64,000 nt of DNA from Vibrio tapetis subsp. tapetis. Its GTDB lineage: Bacteria > Pseudomonadota > Gammaproteobacteria > Enterobacterales > Vibrionaceae. The notes beneath the pieces were generated by a model that searched no databases, had not been told where the DNA came from, and worked only from the letters and a program-made list of their open reading frames with translations. Where the stretch lies: NCBI RefSeq assembly GCF_900233005.1, contig NZ_LT960611.1, positions 2,294,001 to 2,358,000 on the forward strand. Reading direction: 5' to 3'. The translations under genes were made by a program, and so were the position numbers. Every line of letters starts with the position of its first letter. Within the stretch, counting starts at the first letter, position 1. Below are positions 7,849 through 17,530 of the stretch, piece by piece.

Positions 7849-10626
7849 GTGCATCTCAGCCCTAATGACAATAATCAATACCGCTACATAACACTAGATA
7901 ACGCATTACGCGTACTGCTGGTTCAAGATGATCATGCACAAAAATCTGCGGCGGCACTAGCGGTAAATGTTGGCCATTTCGACGATCCGTCCGACCGTGA
8001 AGGTCTGGCCCATTTTCTAGAGCATATGCTATTTTTGGGTACAGAAAAATACCCGAAGACAGGAGAATTTCAAGCTTTTATTAGCCAACATGGCGGTAAT
8101 AACAATGCTTGGACTGGCACAGAGCACACCTGTTTCTTTTTTGATATTACTCCTACGGCCTTCGAACGTGGTTTAAAACGCTTTAGCCAATTTTTTGTCA
8201 GCCCTCTTTTTAATGAAGAAGCCCTGGATAAAGAAAGAGAAGCGGTCGACTCTGAGTATCGCCTCAAACTAAAAGACGACATGCGTCGCCTATATCAAGT
8301 TCATAAAGAAGTCGCGAACCCCGAACACCCTTTTTCGAAATTTTCTGTTGGCAATTTCGAAACCCTTGGCGATAGAAATGGCCAATCAATTCGTGCAGAA
8401 ATCATCGATTTTTATCAGCAGCAATACTCGGCAGATTTAATGACGCTGACCTTAGTCGGCTCGCACTCTTTAGATGAAATGCAACAATGGGTAGAGTCCT
8501 TATTCAACCCTATCGCCAACCGCAATAAACAAGGTAAAGCCACCTTAGTTACGCTCACCCGCCCAGAGCAAAAAGGTTGCTACATTCAAATTGAACCTGA
8601 AAAAGACAGCCGAAAACTGTTACTTGCGTTCGCTTTACCCAGTATGGATGCACATTATGGCAGCAAACCTTTGTCGTATTTTGCTCACTTGCTCGGCGAT
8701 GAAGCCCAAGGCAGCTTGATGCTCTATTTAAAAGAGCTTGGTTGGATCAACAGCTTAGGCGCCGGTGGTGGTATGAGCGGCAACAACTACCGAGAATTCA
8801 CGGTAAGTTGCACACTCACCCCTGAAGGTCTTAACCACGTTGATGATATTGTTGAAGCGGTATTTTCCTACCTTCAGTTGATCAGAGAGTCTGGCTTTCA
8901 GCAATGGCGCTATCACGAAAAACAAGCGGTTCTCGAATCGGCCTTTCGTTTCCAAGAATCCACTCGGCCGCTCGACTTAGCTAGCCATTTGGTGATGAAT
9001 ATTCATCACTTCCCTGAAGAAGACGTCATTTATGGCGACTACAAAATGGCAGATTTTAACGAAGACCTATTAAGCGAAGTTTTTAGTTATTTTAATGTTG
9101 AAAATCTAAAGCTGTCGGTCATCGCCAAGGGCTTAGAATACGATACCCTCGCCAAATGGTATGATGCGCCTTACTCCGTGTCTCCTTTCAATGAGCAGCA
9201 ATTAGCGCGCTGGAATAATGCATCACTTAATACAGAACTGACGTTACCTAAAGAAAATCCTTATATTTGCTACGATCTAGACCCTATGCCATTGGAAGGT
9301 GATATCACGATCCCAACGATGCTAGAAGAGCTATCAGGCTTTCGCTTATGGCACTTACAAGAACCGGAGTTTCGTGTTCCTAAAGGCGTGGTTTACTTAG
9401 CCATAGACAGTCCTCATGCGGTGTCTACACCAAGAAACATTGTCAAAACTCGCCTGTGCGTAGAACTGTTTTTAGACTCTTTAGTAAAAGAGACGTATCA
9501 AGCGGAAATTGCGGGTATGAGCTACAACATGTACGCTCACCAAGGTGGAGTAACGCTAACGCTAAGCGGCTTTAGTCAAAAACAATCTCAATTACTTGAT
9601 GTGATTTTAACTCGGTTTGCCACCCGAGAGTTTAACCCTCAGCGATTTGAAATCATCAAACAACAAATGCTGCGTAACTGGAAAAATGCGGCTAAAGATC
9701 GTCCTGTTTCTCAACTATTCAATAGCTTAACAGGGCTACTTCAACCTAATAACCCTCCGTTCCCGGTGTTAATAGAAGCCTTAGAATCCATTGAAGTAGA
9801 CGAATTACCTTCATTTGTAGACAGTATTTTAGCGGAGCTGCATGTTGAGCTATTTGTGTATGGTGACTGGCAAACAGAACAAGCTCTTACCCTAGCTCAA
9901 ACAATTAAGTCAGCACTACGTGTGGAAGACCAGCGTTATGAGGAATCATTACGCCCGCTCATTATGCTGGGAGAGCATGGCACATATCAACGCGAAGTTT
10001 TCTGTCATCAAGCGGATTCTGCGATTGTTATTTACTACCAATGTCCAGAGGTAAACCCTCGCAACATTGCACTTTACTCACTTGCTAACCACTTAATGTC
10101 GGCCACGTTTTTTCACGAAATTCGCACGAAGCAACAGCTAGGTTATATGGTCGGAACCGGTAACATGCCGCTCAACCGCCACCCAGGTATTGTGCTTTAC
10201 GTGCAATCTCCTAAAGCCGCTCCAATTGAACTTTTAGCGGCTATAGATGAGTTTCTCAACGCTTTTTATATGATTTTGTTAGAGCTCAATGAATACCAAT
10301 GGCAAAGCAGTAAAAAAGGCCTCTGGAACCAAGTCGCTACGCCAGATAACAATTTGCGCGGCCGCGCTCAACGCTTGTGGGTAGCCATAGGTAACAAGGA
10401 CGAAGAATTCCGTCAAAGGGAGCAGGTTTTAGAAGAGCTTAAAGGACTTACTCGCTCAGAGATGATTCGATTCGTCGTCAGTATCCTTAAGCCACGAACA
10501 GCAAACCGCTTGATCATGCATAGTCAAGGCAGTGAACACGGTGAAGAGGCAACCCTCAATGTAGGGCAGGAAATTGGTTCTGTAGAAGAGTTTCAGCTCA
10601 GACCGAAAGATGTTGATTTAGGTTAA
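7849..10626 (+). CDS. M16-family zinc protease (insulinase/pitrilysin-like)
   Basis: This 925-residue M16A-type metallopeptidase carries the inverted zinc motif HFLEH at residues 55-59 (zinc ligands His55 and His59, catalytic Glu58) and a distal ligand Glu136 in AVDSEY. The C-terminal half has the active-site RTKQQLGYMV segment typical of insulysins. There is no signal peptide, unlike periplasmic pitrilysin, so it probably acts in the cytoplasm on short peptides. The start is GTG 7849 with GGAG eight bases upstream. It is monocistronic and ends in a strong hairpin shared with convergent fadJ. Confidence 0.92.
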   Translation: MHLSPNDNNQYRYITLDNALRVLLVQDDHAQKSAAALAVNVGHFDDPSDREGLAHFLEHMLFLGTEKYPKTGEFQAFISQHGGNNNAWTGTEHTCFFFDITPTAFERGLKRFSQFFVSPLFNEEALDKEREAVDSEYRLKLKDDMRRLYQVHKEVANPEHPFSKFSVGNFETLGDRNGQSIRAEIIDFYQQQYSADLMTLTLVGSHSLDEMQQWVESLFNPIANRNKQGKATLVTLTRPEQKGCYIQIEPEKDSRKLLLAFALPSMDAHYGSKPLSYFAHLLGDEAQGSLMLYLKELGWINSLGAGGGMSGNNYREFTVSCTLTPEGLNHVDDIVEAVFSYLQLIRESGFQQWRYHEKQAVLESAFRFQESTRPLDLASHLVMNIHHFPEEDVIYGDYKMADFNEDLLSEVFSYFNVENLKLSVIAKGLEYDTLAKWYDAPYSVSPFNEQQLARWNNASLNTELTLPKENPYICYDLDPMPLEGDITIPTMLEELSGFRLWHLQEPEFRVPKGVVYLAIDSPHAVSTPRNIVKTRLCVELFLDSLVKETYQAEIAGMSYNMYAHQGGVTLTLSGFSQKQSQLLDVILTRFATREFNPQRFEIIKQQMLRNWKNAAKDRPVSQLFNSLTGLLQPNNPPFPVLIEALESIEVDELPSFVDSILAELHVELFVYGDWQTEQALTLAQTIKSALRVEDQRYEESLRPLIMLGEHGTYQREVFCHQADSAIVIYYQCPEVNPRNIALYSLANHLMSATFFHEIRTKQQLGYMVGTGNMPLNRHPGIVLYVQSPKAAPIELLAAIDEFLNAFYMILLELNEYQWQSSKKGLWNQVATPDNNLRGRAQRLWVAIGNKDEEFRQREQVLEELKGLTRSEMIRFVVSILKPRTANRLIMHSQGSEHGEEATLNVGQEIGSVEEFQLRPKDVDLG

Positions 10627-10637
10627 AAGCGGAAGAT

Positions 10638-10675
10638 AATTAGGGCTACCAATGGTAGCCCTAATTTCATTTTAA
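10638..10675 (+). terminator. Terminator of the M16 protease gene
   Basis: AATTAGGGCTACCA and TGGTAGCCCTAATT form a long perfect stem followed by TTCATTTT. It lies between convergent genes; the T run is better on the plus strand. Confidence 0.85.
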
Positions 10676-10695
10676 TCGCTGTATTCTATGCAGGT

Positions 10696-12807
10696 TTAAT
10701 CGTAGAAACGTGCATCACTGCCCGCTCTCGTTAATAAGCCATCGCAAGGTGCGAACCTATCGCCGTATTTCTCGGCAAAATTGTTCATGATGTTGACTAA
10801 CTCTTTAGTGCCGATTTGGTCCATGTAACGGAACGGGCCACCTAAGAATGGTGGGAAACCAATACCAAAAATAGCCCCGATGTCGCCATCTCTTGCACTG
10901 CGGATAATCCCCTCATCTAAACAGCGTACCGCCTCGTTCAGCATTGGCAATACACAACGTAGCGCGATGTCTTTTTCTGGCAGTTTCGCTTCTGGCTGAA
11001 GTTTCAATAGCTTATAAACGCTTTTATCCACTTCTTTCTTTTTGCCGTTATAGCTGTAAAAACCTTTGCCTACTTTACGCCCTTTACGGCCATCATTCAG
11101 CAAAACATCAAACACTTCCGGAGCCTTAAATCGCGCCCCTAACTCTTCGACCAAAATTGGCATTATCTTCGCGCCAATATCAACGCCAACTTCATCAAGC
11201 AGCGCTATTGGCCCTACAGGGAAACCGAAATTAAGCAAAGCATTATCAAGTTGCTCGATAGGCTCACCACCTAACAACACTTGCGCAGACTCATTCATGT
11301 AAGGCGCTAAAATTCGGTTGACATAGAAGCCCGCTTTATCCGCCACAACGATGGGGGTCTTACCTTGCTTACGAGCCAATTCCACTGTAGTTGAGATAAC
11401 TTCATCAGAAGTCCCTTCATGTGGAATGACTTCCACCAACGGCATTTTCTCAACCGGGCTAAAGTAGTGCAAACCTATAACGTTTTCGGGCCGTTGCGCT
11501 TCGGCCGCAATTTGATGAATGGGCAAAGAAGACGTATTAGTAGCAAAAATAGTGCGCTCGTTTCCGTATTGCTCTATTTCTTTTACCATGCCCTGCTTTA
11601 ATGCAAGATCTTCAAATACCGCTTCAATCACCATATCTGTATTTTTAAAGGCGGTGTAATCCGTACCACCAGACAACTGGGACATACGATATTGCAGTTC
11701 TGCTTTAGTTAAAATACGGCGCTTTTTCTGCTTACTAAGCAGTTTGTAATTGTAATTCATTGCTCCTAACACACCATCGTTAGAAACATCTTTGATTCGT
11801 ACTGGCACTTTGGCTTTAGAAACAGACACATGACTAATGCCCGCCCCCATAAGGCCACCACCAAGTACACCAACACGCGAAACTAACCGAGGCTTTTCAT
11901 CAGTGCCGTTTTCTTTTTTCATTTCCGTTGTCGCAAAGAAAATAGAACGCAATGCTTTGGATTCGTTACTCATGCACAACACACCAAAACGTTTAGCCTC
12001 GTTTTCTAAACCTTTTTCGATACCGTGTTCTAAACCATAAGCAATAACGTCTAAGATAGCGTCCGCCGCTGGATAATTACCGCGAGTTTTGGCAAGTGTC
12101 TTCTTGCTCGCTTGGTCAAACACAAAATTTCGGCCAAACTTCACACCAGAAAGCAGGCGTTCTTTGGTCGCCAATTTACGCTTTGCCTTATTACCAGAGG
12201 CATACTTCTTGGCTACCTCCAGTAAAATAGATTCAGGTACACAAGCATCAACCACACCCAACTTATTTGCTTTTTTAGCTCTCAACTGCTTACCAGTCAA
12301 AATTAAGTCTAAGCTTGGCAGTAAACCAATTAAGCGAGGCAGCCTTTGTGTACCGCCGGAACCTGGCAGTAAACCGAGCTGAACTTCAGGTAAACCCAAA
12401 CGCGTTTTGTCTGAGTCGCTGCATACACGGTAATCACAAGCCAGTGCAAGCTCTAAGCCACCACCTAAACAAGGGCCATGGATTGCAGAAACCACGGGGA
12501 AAGGCAATGCTTCAAGCTGGTTAAACATTTGTTGACCTTGTGCGGCCAAACCTTGTGCCTCTTCCGCTGTAGTACACGCGTCGAGCATGCGTACATCAGC
12601 CCCCGCAACAAAGTTGTCAGGTTTCAAGGAATGAATGATTAAACCAGATACTTCATGCTTTTTAGCTTCAAGTTCCATCAAGATGGTTTGCATCTCTTCA
12701 GTAAACTGAGCTTGAAGGGTATTCATTTTTTCGCCAGGGACATCAATAGCAAGCCATGCAAGGCCTTGGTCATCAATGGTTAATTGAAATGCGTTTTGAT
12801 TGCTCAT
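10696..12807 (-). CDS. fadJ: Fatty acid oxidation complex alpha subunit FadJ
   Basis: FadJ (703 residues) combines enoyl-CoA hydratase/isomerase and 3-hydroxyacyl-CoA dehydrogenase activities and pairs with the thiolase FadI. The N-terminal crotonase part shows the oxyanion-hole segment [13 protein letters not shown] and the catalytic [20 protein letters not shown]. The Rossmann motif [14 protein letters not shown] (about residue 310) opens the dehydrogenase part. The start MSNQNAFQL and sequence fit FadJ better than FadB. It overlaps the fadI stop by one base, so translation is probably coupled. The minus-strand operon is fadI-fadJ. Confidence 0.95.
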   Translation of the reverse strand: MSNQNAFQLTIDDQGLAWLAIDVPGEKMNTLQAQFTEEMQTILMELEAKKHEVSGLIIHSLKPDNFVAGADVRMLDACTTAEEAQGLAAQGQQMFNQLEALPFPVVSAIHGPCLGGGLELALACDYRVCSDSDKTRLGLPEVQLGLLPGSGGTQRLPRLIGLLPSLDLILTGKQLRAKKANKLGVVDACVPESILLEVAKKYASGNKAKRKLATKERLLSGVKFGRNFVFDQASKKTLAKTRGNYPAADAILDVIAYGLEHGIEKGLENEAKRFGVLCMSNESKALRSIFFATTEMKKENGTDEKPRLVSRVGVLGGGLMGAGISHVSVSKAKVPVRIKDVSNDGVLGAMNYNYKLLSKQKKRRILTKAELQYRMSQLSGGTDYTAFKNTDMVIEAVFEDLALKQGMVKEIEQYGNERTIFATNTSSLPIHQIAAEAQRPENVIGLHYFSPVEKMPLVEVIPHEGTSDEVISTTVELARKQGKTPIVVADKAGFYVNRILAPYMNESAQVLLGGEPIEQLDNALLNFGFPVGPIALLDEVGVDIGAKIMPILVEELGARFKAPEVFDVLLNDGRKGRKVGKGFYSYNGKKKEVDKSVYKLLKLQPEAKLPEKDIALRCVLPMLNEAVRCLDEGIIRSARDGDIGAIFGIGFPPFLGGPFRYMDQIGTKELVNIMNNFAEKYGDRFAPCDGLLTRAGSDARFYD

Positions 12808-14114
12808 TATTCTACCTCCAATACCATTGCTGCACCTAAACCACCAGCAGCACAGGCCGTGTTCAACGCCAGACCACCACCGCGTCTTTTTAGCTCACGC
12901 AATGTTTGGGTCATCATACGTGCGCCAGTCGCAGCAAACGGATGCCCGTAAGCCAAGGAGCCGCCTAACACGTTAAATTTCTCCATGTCGATTTCGCCAA
13001 TCGCCTTATCACGCCCTAATACCTGCTGGGCAAATTCATCACTGGCGAACATTTTCACATTAGCCAGGGTTTGCGCTGCAAACGCTTCGTGCATATCAAT
13101 GAGTGTTAGGTCATCTAATGTAATTCCGGCTCTGTCTAATGCGATAGGCGTTGCATGAGATGGCCCCATTAGCATGTCTTCATGCACATCAATGGCAGAA
13201 AATGCATACGAACGAATATAACCTAATATTTCAAGACCAAGTTCTTTCGCTTTGCCTTCTCTCATCATAAGAACGGCCGCCGCACCATCAGTCAATGGCG
13301 TACTGTTTGCCGCCGTTACACTGCCGTGTTTTCGGTCAAATGCTGGTCGTAACTTAGCGTAACCCTCTACCGTAGAATCGGTACGGATGTTGTTATCCGT
13401 ATCAATCCATTTTTTGTAAGGTTCTGGAAAAGCGGTCATCACTTCATCACGTATCTTCCCATCAGCCCAAGCTTGCGCCGCCAATGTATGAGAACGGTGA
13501 GCTAAAGCATCTTGCTCTTCTCGTGATATACCATGAGTTTTGGCCATTTGCTCCGCCGTTTGCCCCATAGAAATACCCGTAGAATACTCGGCAACAGCAG
13601 GAGGTACAGGCATCAAATCTTTGAAAGACAACTTACTTAAAATAGACAGCTTTTGGCCTGACTTTCGAGCTTTACTCAGAGCCAACAATGAGGAAGCCAG
13701 CTTTTTTGAAACGCCAATAGGTAAAACAGAAGAAGAATCTGCACCACCAGCAATACCCACATCAATCGTACCGGCAATAATGCTCTCTGCTACGTTTGCA
13801 GCCGCTTGGAAGCTCGTCGCACAGGCTCGAGTCACACTATAAGCATCAGTTTTTACGTCCATACCAGTGCCCAAAACAATCTCGCGAGCGATATTTGGTG
13901 CTTCAGGCATTTGCACAACCTGACCAAACACAACTTGGTCGACAATAGCGGGATCAACATCCGCCCGTGTTAGCATTTCACTAACCACCATTTTGCCTAG
14001 ATCAACGGCTGGTACATGACCAAACTCTGTGCTTTGGCGTGCGAATGGAGTACGTAAACCTGCGACGATCGCAATGCGTTCACCCGATCGTGTGGTTAAA
14101 TCCTGTATGCCCAT
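12807..14114 (-). CDS. fadI: 3-ketoacyl-CoA thiolase FadI
   Basis: FadI (435 residues) cleaves 3-ketoacyl-CoA to acetyl-CoA and a shortened acyl-CoA. The nucleophile cysteine lies in [11 protein letters not shown] (about residue 98), the catalytic histidine in [16 protein letters not shown], and the second cysteine in NTACAAGG near the end. The N-terminus [21 protein letters not shown] resembles E. coli FadI. Upstream lies a FadR-like palindrome 17-33 bases before the start, so repression without long-chain acyl-CoA is likely. The gene is the first of the fadI-fadJ operon. Confidence 0.95.
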   Translation of the reverse strand: MGIQDLTTRSGERIAIVAGLRTPFARQSTEFGHVPAVDLGKMVVSEMLTRADVDPAIVDQVVFGQVVQMPEAPNIAREIVLGTGMDVKTDAYSVTRACATSFQAAANVAESIIAGTIDVGIAGGADSSSVLPIGVSKKLASSLLALSKARKSGQKLSILSKLSFKDLMPVPPAVAEYSTGISMGQTAEQMAKTHGISREEQDALAHRSHTLAAQAWADGKIRDEVMTAFPEPYKKWIDTDNNIRTDSTVEGYAKLRPAFDRKHGSVTAANSTPLTDGAAAVLMMREGKAKELGLEILGYIRSYAFSAIDVHEDMLMGPSHATPIALDRAGITLDDLTLIDMHEAFAAQTLANVKMFASDEFAQQVLGRDKAIGEIDMEKFNVLGGSLAYGHPFAATGARMMTQTLRELKRRGGGLALNTACAAGGLGAAMVLEVE

Positions 14115-14130
14115 TGTGTCTCCTTGATTG

Positions 14131-14147
14131 AGAGGTCAGACCTGTAT
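14131..14147. promoter_or_regulatory. Candidate FadR operator of fadIJ
   Basis: AGAGGTCAGACCTGTAT contains the palindrome AGGTC-A-GACCT and fits the FadR pattern GGTCnGACC. It sits just before fadI, where repression of beta-oxidation by FadR is expected. Confidence 0.65.
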
Positions 14148-14330
14148 ATGTAGCAAAAATGTTATCAGATTAAAACGTATGTTTAAATCACTTTTTACTT
14201 CAGAGCGTGACCAACTGCAAGAATAGGAAGAATATGCGAACGTTTTTTGGGCTGTATCGTTTAATTTGTCGCTTTTGTCAGACAACGTATAACAAGAAAG
14301 GATGCTAGAATGGGAAATAATGTGACTGAT

Positions 14331-14359
14331 AAAAAAAAACCACACATATCTGTGTGGTT
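14331..14359 (-). terminator. Rho-independent terminator of the putative small RNA
   Basis: On the minus strand AACCACACA-GATA-TGTGTGGTT is followed by nine T. It points away from the ECF sigma gene and lies upstream of fadI, so it does not end any annotated gene. Confidence 0.85.
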
Positions 14360-14488
14360 GGAATCGATATATAGCGTATCGCCAAAATTCAAAAATCAGT
14401 TTCCTGATTAGGAGAAAGTAAAGTCAGCCTTCAAAAGGAAGTGTCATCTTGCTCAACATGTCGATAATAAATACCAACGAGATGACAC
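14331..14488 (-). ncRNA. Putative FNR-controlled small RNA (FnrS-like in design)
   Basis: This is a predicted RNA of about 158 nt with no coding frame of note. On the minus strand a TATAGT -10 box and an FNR-like site centred near -41.5 precede a start near 14488. The RNA opens with a perfect 9-bp stem (GTGTCATCT with AGATGACAC, 14488-14441). A pyrimidine-rich stretch complementary to ribosome sites (ACTTTCTCCT) follows, then a second stem AATCAG-GAAA-CTGATT (14409-14394). It ends in a 9-bp terminator stem with nine U. No gene on this strand would need that terminator. The segment CACTTCCTTTTGAA also resembles part of enterobacterial FnrS. The identity is inference from layout. Confidence 0.6.
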
Positions 14489-14492
14489 CTGT

Positions 14493-14533
14493 ACTATAGC
14501 GCTTTCACATTGCTAGAAATTGAACTAGATCAA
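14493..14533 (-). promoter_or_regulatory. FNR-type class II promoter of the putative small RNA
   Basis: TTGATCTAGTTCAA (minus strand, 14533-14520) matches the FNR consensus TTGATnnnnATCAA at nine of ten positions. The -10 box TATAGT is at 14498-14493. The site centre lies about 41.5 bp from a start at 14485-14488, the usual class II spacing, and there is no good -35 box. Confidence 0.6.
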
Positions 14534-14608
14534 TTTATTGGTGGTTTTACCCATACTGCCGCAAGGATAAGCTTTTCTCGTTAATCGCTCGAGAAAATGG
14601 AGCCGCAT

Positions 14609-15172
14609 GTGTCAATACTAAATTTATTTGGAAAGAAAAAGCCACAGAGCCCGGTCAACTCTGATATGGACAAACAAAAACGATACGAAGCCCTCGTGCG
14701 GGCTTACCATCGCGACCTTTATCGCTATGCATATTGGTTATGCAAAGATGGACATATAGCTGAAGACTTAGTGCAAGAAACCTGCTTAAGAGCTTGGAAA
14801 GCAATAGACAGCTTACAAGATGAAAAAGCAGCCAAGTCTTGGTTGATCACCATATTGCGCCGCGAAAACGCACGAAGATTTGAAAGGAAACAGTTAGAAT
14901 TAGTCGATATTGACGATCATGGTGCGGAAGCAAAAACCAGTGACGATCCGAAACATCAACAAGAATGGCTACAAAATCAAATCATGAAGCTGGATATTGA
15001 CTATCGTGAGCCACTGTTTCTGCAAGTTATTGGTGGTTTCAGCGGTGAAGAGATCGGCGATATATTAGATCTTAATAAAAATACGGTGATGACTCGACTT
15101 TTCCGAGCGAGAAATCAACTCAAAGACATGTTAGATGAATCTGATCTAGATAAGGGGGTACATAATGGATGA
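14609..15172 (+). CDS. ECF-type sigma-70 family RNA polymerase sigma factor
   Basis: This short (about 187 residues) sigma factor has region 2 (YEALVRAYHRDLYRYAYWLCKD...AEDLVQETCLRAWKAI) and region 4 (REPLFLQVIGGFSGEEIGDILDLNKNTVMTRLFRARNQLK) but no region 1 or 3, as in the RpoE/ECF group. I chose GTG 14609 because GGAG lies six bases before it; an in-frame ATG at 14597 exists but has poor spacing. It overlaps the next gene, encoding a DUF3379 protein with one membrane segment, by 8 bp. That arrangement is typical of a sigma/anti-sigma pair. Its targets are unknown; the setting next to fad genes hints at envelope or lipid stress. Confidence 0.85.
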   Translation: MSILNLFGKKKPQSPVNSDMDKQKRYEALVRAYHRDLYRYAYWLCKDGHIAEDLVQETCLRAWKAIDSLQDEKAAKSWLITILRRENARRFERKQLELVDIDDHGAEAKTSDDPKHQQEWLQNQIMKLDIDYREPLFLQVIGGFSGEEIGDILDLNKNTVMTRLFRARNQLKDMLDESDLDKGVHNG

Positions 15173-15893
15173 TTTAGAACTTCGCCGTCGAATTATGTCC
15201 GATCCCAAAAACAAGGAATCTGATAGCGAACTTACAAGAGAACAATGTGAGTTAAACGCTAAGTTTATCGATGACATTCTAAAGCTTGATAATCAAATCG
15301 AGCAAGCAATGAAAGTTGATGTCCCAGATGGCCTTGCGGATCGGATTCTATTTAATCAAAGTGCTGAGATTGAAGAGACCCCATTCACACGCTCTGTAAT
15401 GAAACGAACGATGGCACTGGCTGCCTCTGTCGCATTTGCCGCTGGGTTGTTGGTAGGGCAAATAAATTGGACACCACTTGTTATTAGCCCTGCTCATGCT
15501 TCTTTAGCCGATACCGCAATGCAGCATGTTGTTGACGAATCACCGTTTATAAACCCGTTAGATGAGAAAGTATCTTCTAAGCAAATCAACATGAAGTTAA
15601 AACCTTTTGATTTTGCATTTACTGATAACTTTCCGTACCAAGTGTATTACTTAAATCACTGTGGTTTTGGTGATTCGAACGCTATGCACATGGTATTCCA
15701 AGGTGAAAAAGGACGAGTGACGATGTTCGTTACGCGTGTTAATAGCGACTCAACTCAGTCTTTCCAGAAAAATGGCATGAACGGTACAATTACTCCTCTT
15801 GAAGGGGCCAGTATGGTACTCGTAGGCGAGGCAGGTGAAGATGTCGCCAAAATCGCCGAAGTACTGATGCCAATCATCAAACCAATCGGTTAA
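15165..15893 (+). CDS. DUF3379-family membrane protein, probable anti-sigma partner
   Basis: This 242-residue protein has a charged cytosolic N-terminus of about 80 residues, one transmembrane segment (MALAASVAFAAGLLVGQINW, about 85-104) and an extracytoplasmic domain (DNFPYQVYYLNHCGFGDSNAMHMVFQ...). It matches the DUF3379 family that I know as the usual neighbour of such ECF factors. The start ATG overlaps the sigma gene stop. A role in holding the sigma factor at the membrane is inferred from this layout. A single Cys in LNHCGFG could be functional. A terminator follows directly. Confidence 0.8.
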   Translation: MDDLELRRRIMSDPKNKESDSELTREQCELNAKFIDDILKLDNQIEQAMKVDVPDGLADRILFNQSAEIEETPFTRSVMKRTMALAASVAFAAGLLVGQINWTPLVISPAHASLADTAMQHVVDESPFINPLDEKVSSKQINMKLKPFDFAFTDNFPYQVYYLNHCGFGDSNAMHMVFQGEKGRVTMFVTRVNSDSTQSFQKNGMNGTITPLEGASMVLVGEAGEDVAKIAEVLMPIIKPIG

Positions 15894-15898
15894 TACTT

Positions 15899-15926
15899 CA
15901 AATGCTCCCAGGTGGGAGCATTTATC
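15899..15926 (+). terminator. Terminator of the sigma/DUF3379 operon
   Basis: AAATGCTCCC-AGGT-GGGAGCATTT followed by AT-rich sequence, 6 bp after the stop codon. Confidence 0.75.
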
Positions 15927-16038
15927 ATTCAGCTCAATTACCCTCACCCCAAATAGAGTATAAACTCTAAAATACACACATTTCGCCGAACTTACTGTTA
16001 ATTACCGCCCATTTCATGGATTTTATCGCCACTTTTTC

Positions 16039-16055
16039 CTCTGGTCGGATTTCTC
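16039..16055. promoter_or_regulatory. Possible FadR half-palindrome upstream of fadL
   Basis: CTCTGGTCGGATTTCTC shares CTGGTCnGA with FadR sites and lies about 125 bp before fadL. The right half is degenerate, so this is weaker than the fadI site. Confidence 0.35.
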
Positions 16056-16178
16056 TCGCTCATTTCTACCTTTACTATCTGCGTCACTGAGTATTTGCTC
16101 GACAGCCCACGCCAACTTAATCACTTGGCACAAAAAAAGTGGGTAACTAAAAAAATAAATAATTATAGGTAGTCACCA

Positions 16179-17381
16179 ATGAATAGCACGCGTCTGTTTA
16201 AAAAAACGGTAATTGCAGCAACCATCGCTCTCGCTTCACAACAAGCGGTTGCCGCTGGATTCCAACTTAACGCTCAATCAGCAACAGGCCTAGGCCGCGC
16301 ATTTGCTGGTGACGCAGTTATCGCTGATAACGCTTCAGTAATGTCTCGTAACGCAGCAGCAATGGCGCTGTTTGATTCTCACCAGTTTTCTGGTGGCGTC
16401 AATGTGATCAGTACTGAGATTAAAGTAACTGATATAGAAACTGCTATTGACAGTGGCAATAGCGCGACAAACAAAAGCGATACTCCAGTTCCAAACATCT
16501 ACTACGTTCACCGCTTAAACGATAAAATTGCTCTAGGTGCTGGGGTTTACTCTAACTTTGGTACAAAAAACAATTTCGACAAATCATTTGGTGACGGCAT
16601 TTCAGGAAACTACGGTGGTGAAACTCAAATCACTAGCATTAATTATGCTCTAGCAGCTTCTTACAGAGTCAATGAAAAACTTAGCCTTGGAGCTGGTATT
16701 GATATCGTTGAAGGTACTGGTGTATTGAAGCGAAACACTACCGGTAACCTGCTTGATATTGATGCAAAAGGAACTGGTATCGGATTTAATATTGGTACCG
16801 TTTACGAAGCCGATGAAAATAACCGTTATGGTCTTTCTTACCACTATAGCCCTCTTATAGAAGCAAAAGGTAAGATAGAGTTAGCAGGTGGCGTACTCGA
16901 TTACTCTGATGAGAAATTAAAACTACCTTTACCGAGCATGCTTGAGTTCTCTGGTTATCACAAAATTACCGATTCCAAGTTTGCAGTACACTATAGCTTA
17001 CAATGGATTGGTTGGAGTGCATTCGACAAAATCGAAACTTCTGGCGGTTCTTTTTCTAAAGACTACAAGTGGAAAGATGGATATCACGTTGCTTTAGGTG
17101 GTACTTACTACATGAGCCAAGACTGGACGTTCCGTGCAGGCTACATGTTCGACTCTGCAGCTCAAGATGAAATCACATCTATTTCTGTTCCTGACTCAAA
17201 CCGTCACTGGTTCTCTGCAGGTTTGAGCTACCATATGGACAAACATACTGTTGATTTTGGTGCGACTTACCTACTAGGTGAAGACGTATCAGTAACTGAG
17301 GGTTCTGGTCTAAGTAAACTAACAGCAACTACGCACGCAAACGCAATCCTAGCCGGCGTACAGTACAGCTACAGCTTCTAA
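16179..17381 (+). CDS. fadL: Outer membrane long-chain fatty acid transporter FadL
   Basis: FadL-family 14-strand barrels carry long-chain fatty acids across the outer membrane. The 400-residue product has a signal peptide (MNSTRLFKK...ASQQAVAA, cleaved before GFQLNAQS), the N-terminal hatch (SATGLGRAFAGDA) and a C-terminal VQYSYSF ending in phenylalanine for barrel assembly. The family NPA motif of the hatch reads Asn-Ala-Ala here (SRNAAAMAL). It is flanked by fadIJ and mlaA, consistent with lipid uptake. Vibrios often have several FadL paralogues, so its substrate range is open. Confidence 0.92.
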   Translation: MNSTRLFKKTVIAATIALASQQAVAAGFQLNAQSATGLGRAFAGDAVIADNASVMSRNAAAMALFDSHQFSGGVNVISTEIKVTDIETAIDSGNSATNKSDTPVPNIYYVHRLNDKIALGAGVYSNFGTKNNFDKSFGDGISGNYGGETQITSINYALAASYRVNEKLSLGAGIDIVEGTGVLKRNTTGNLLDIDAKGTGIGFNIGTVYEADENNRYGLSYHYSPLIEAKGKIELAGGVLDYSDEKLKLPLPSMLEFSGYHKITDSKFAVHYSLQWIGWSAFDKIETSGGSFSKDYKWKDGYHVALGGTYYMSQDWTFRAGYMFDSAAQDEITSISVPDSNRHWFSAGLSYHMDKHTVDFGATYLLGEDVSVTEGSGLSKLTATTHANAILAGVQYSYSF

Positions 17382-17406
17382 TTCAATTTAGAAACGACAG
17401 AAAAAC

Positions 17407-17435
17407 AAAAGGTTGGCTTTCGCCAACCTTTTTTG
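17407..17435 (+). terminator. Terminator of fadL
   Basis: AAAGGTTGG-CTTTCG-CCAACCTTT followed by T, 26 bp after the stop codon. Confidence 0.85.
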
Positions 17436-17530
17436 TGTCTAAAGATATAATACAGAACGAACTTCATTTTCTAGCATCCACAACTCATTCCACTAACACA
17501 GAACTATCCCGAGCTCTTACCCTTATAGCC

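Noticed and set aside
14136..14345. Minus-strand frame of 69 codons overlapping the fadI promoter and the small-RNA terminator
   Set aside because: It starts inside a terminator T run, has no ribosome site and has biased Ser/Phe content.
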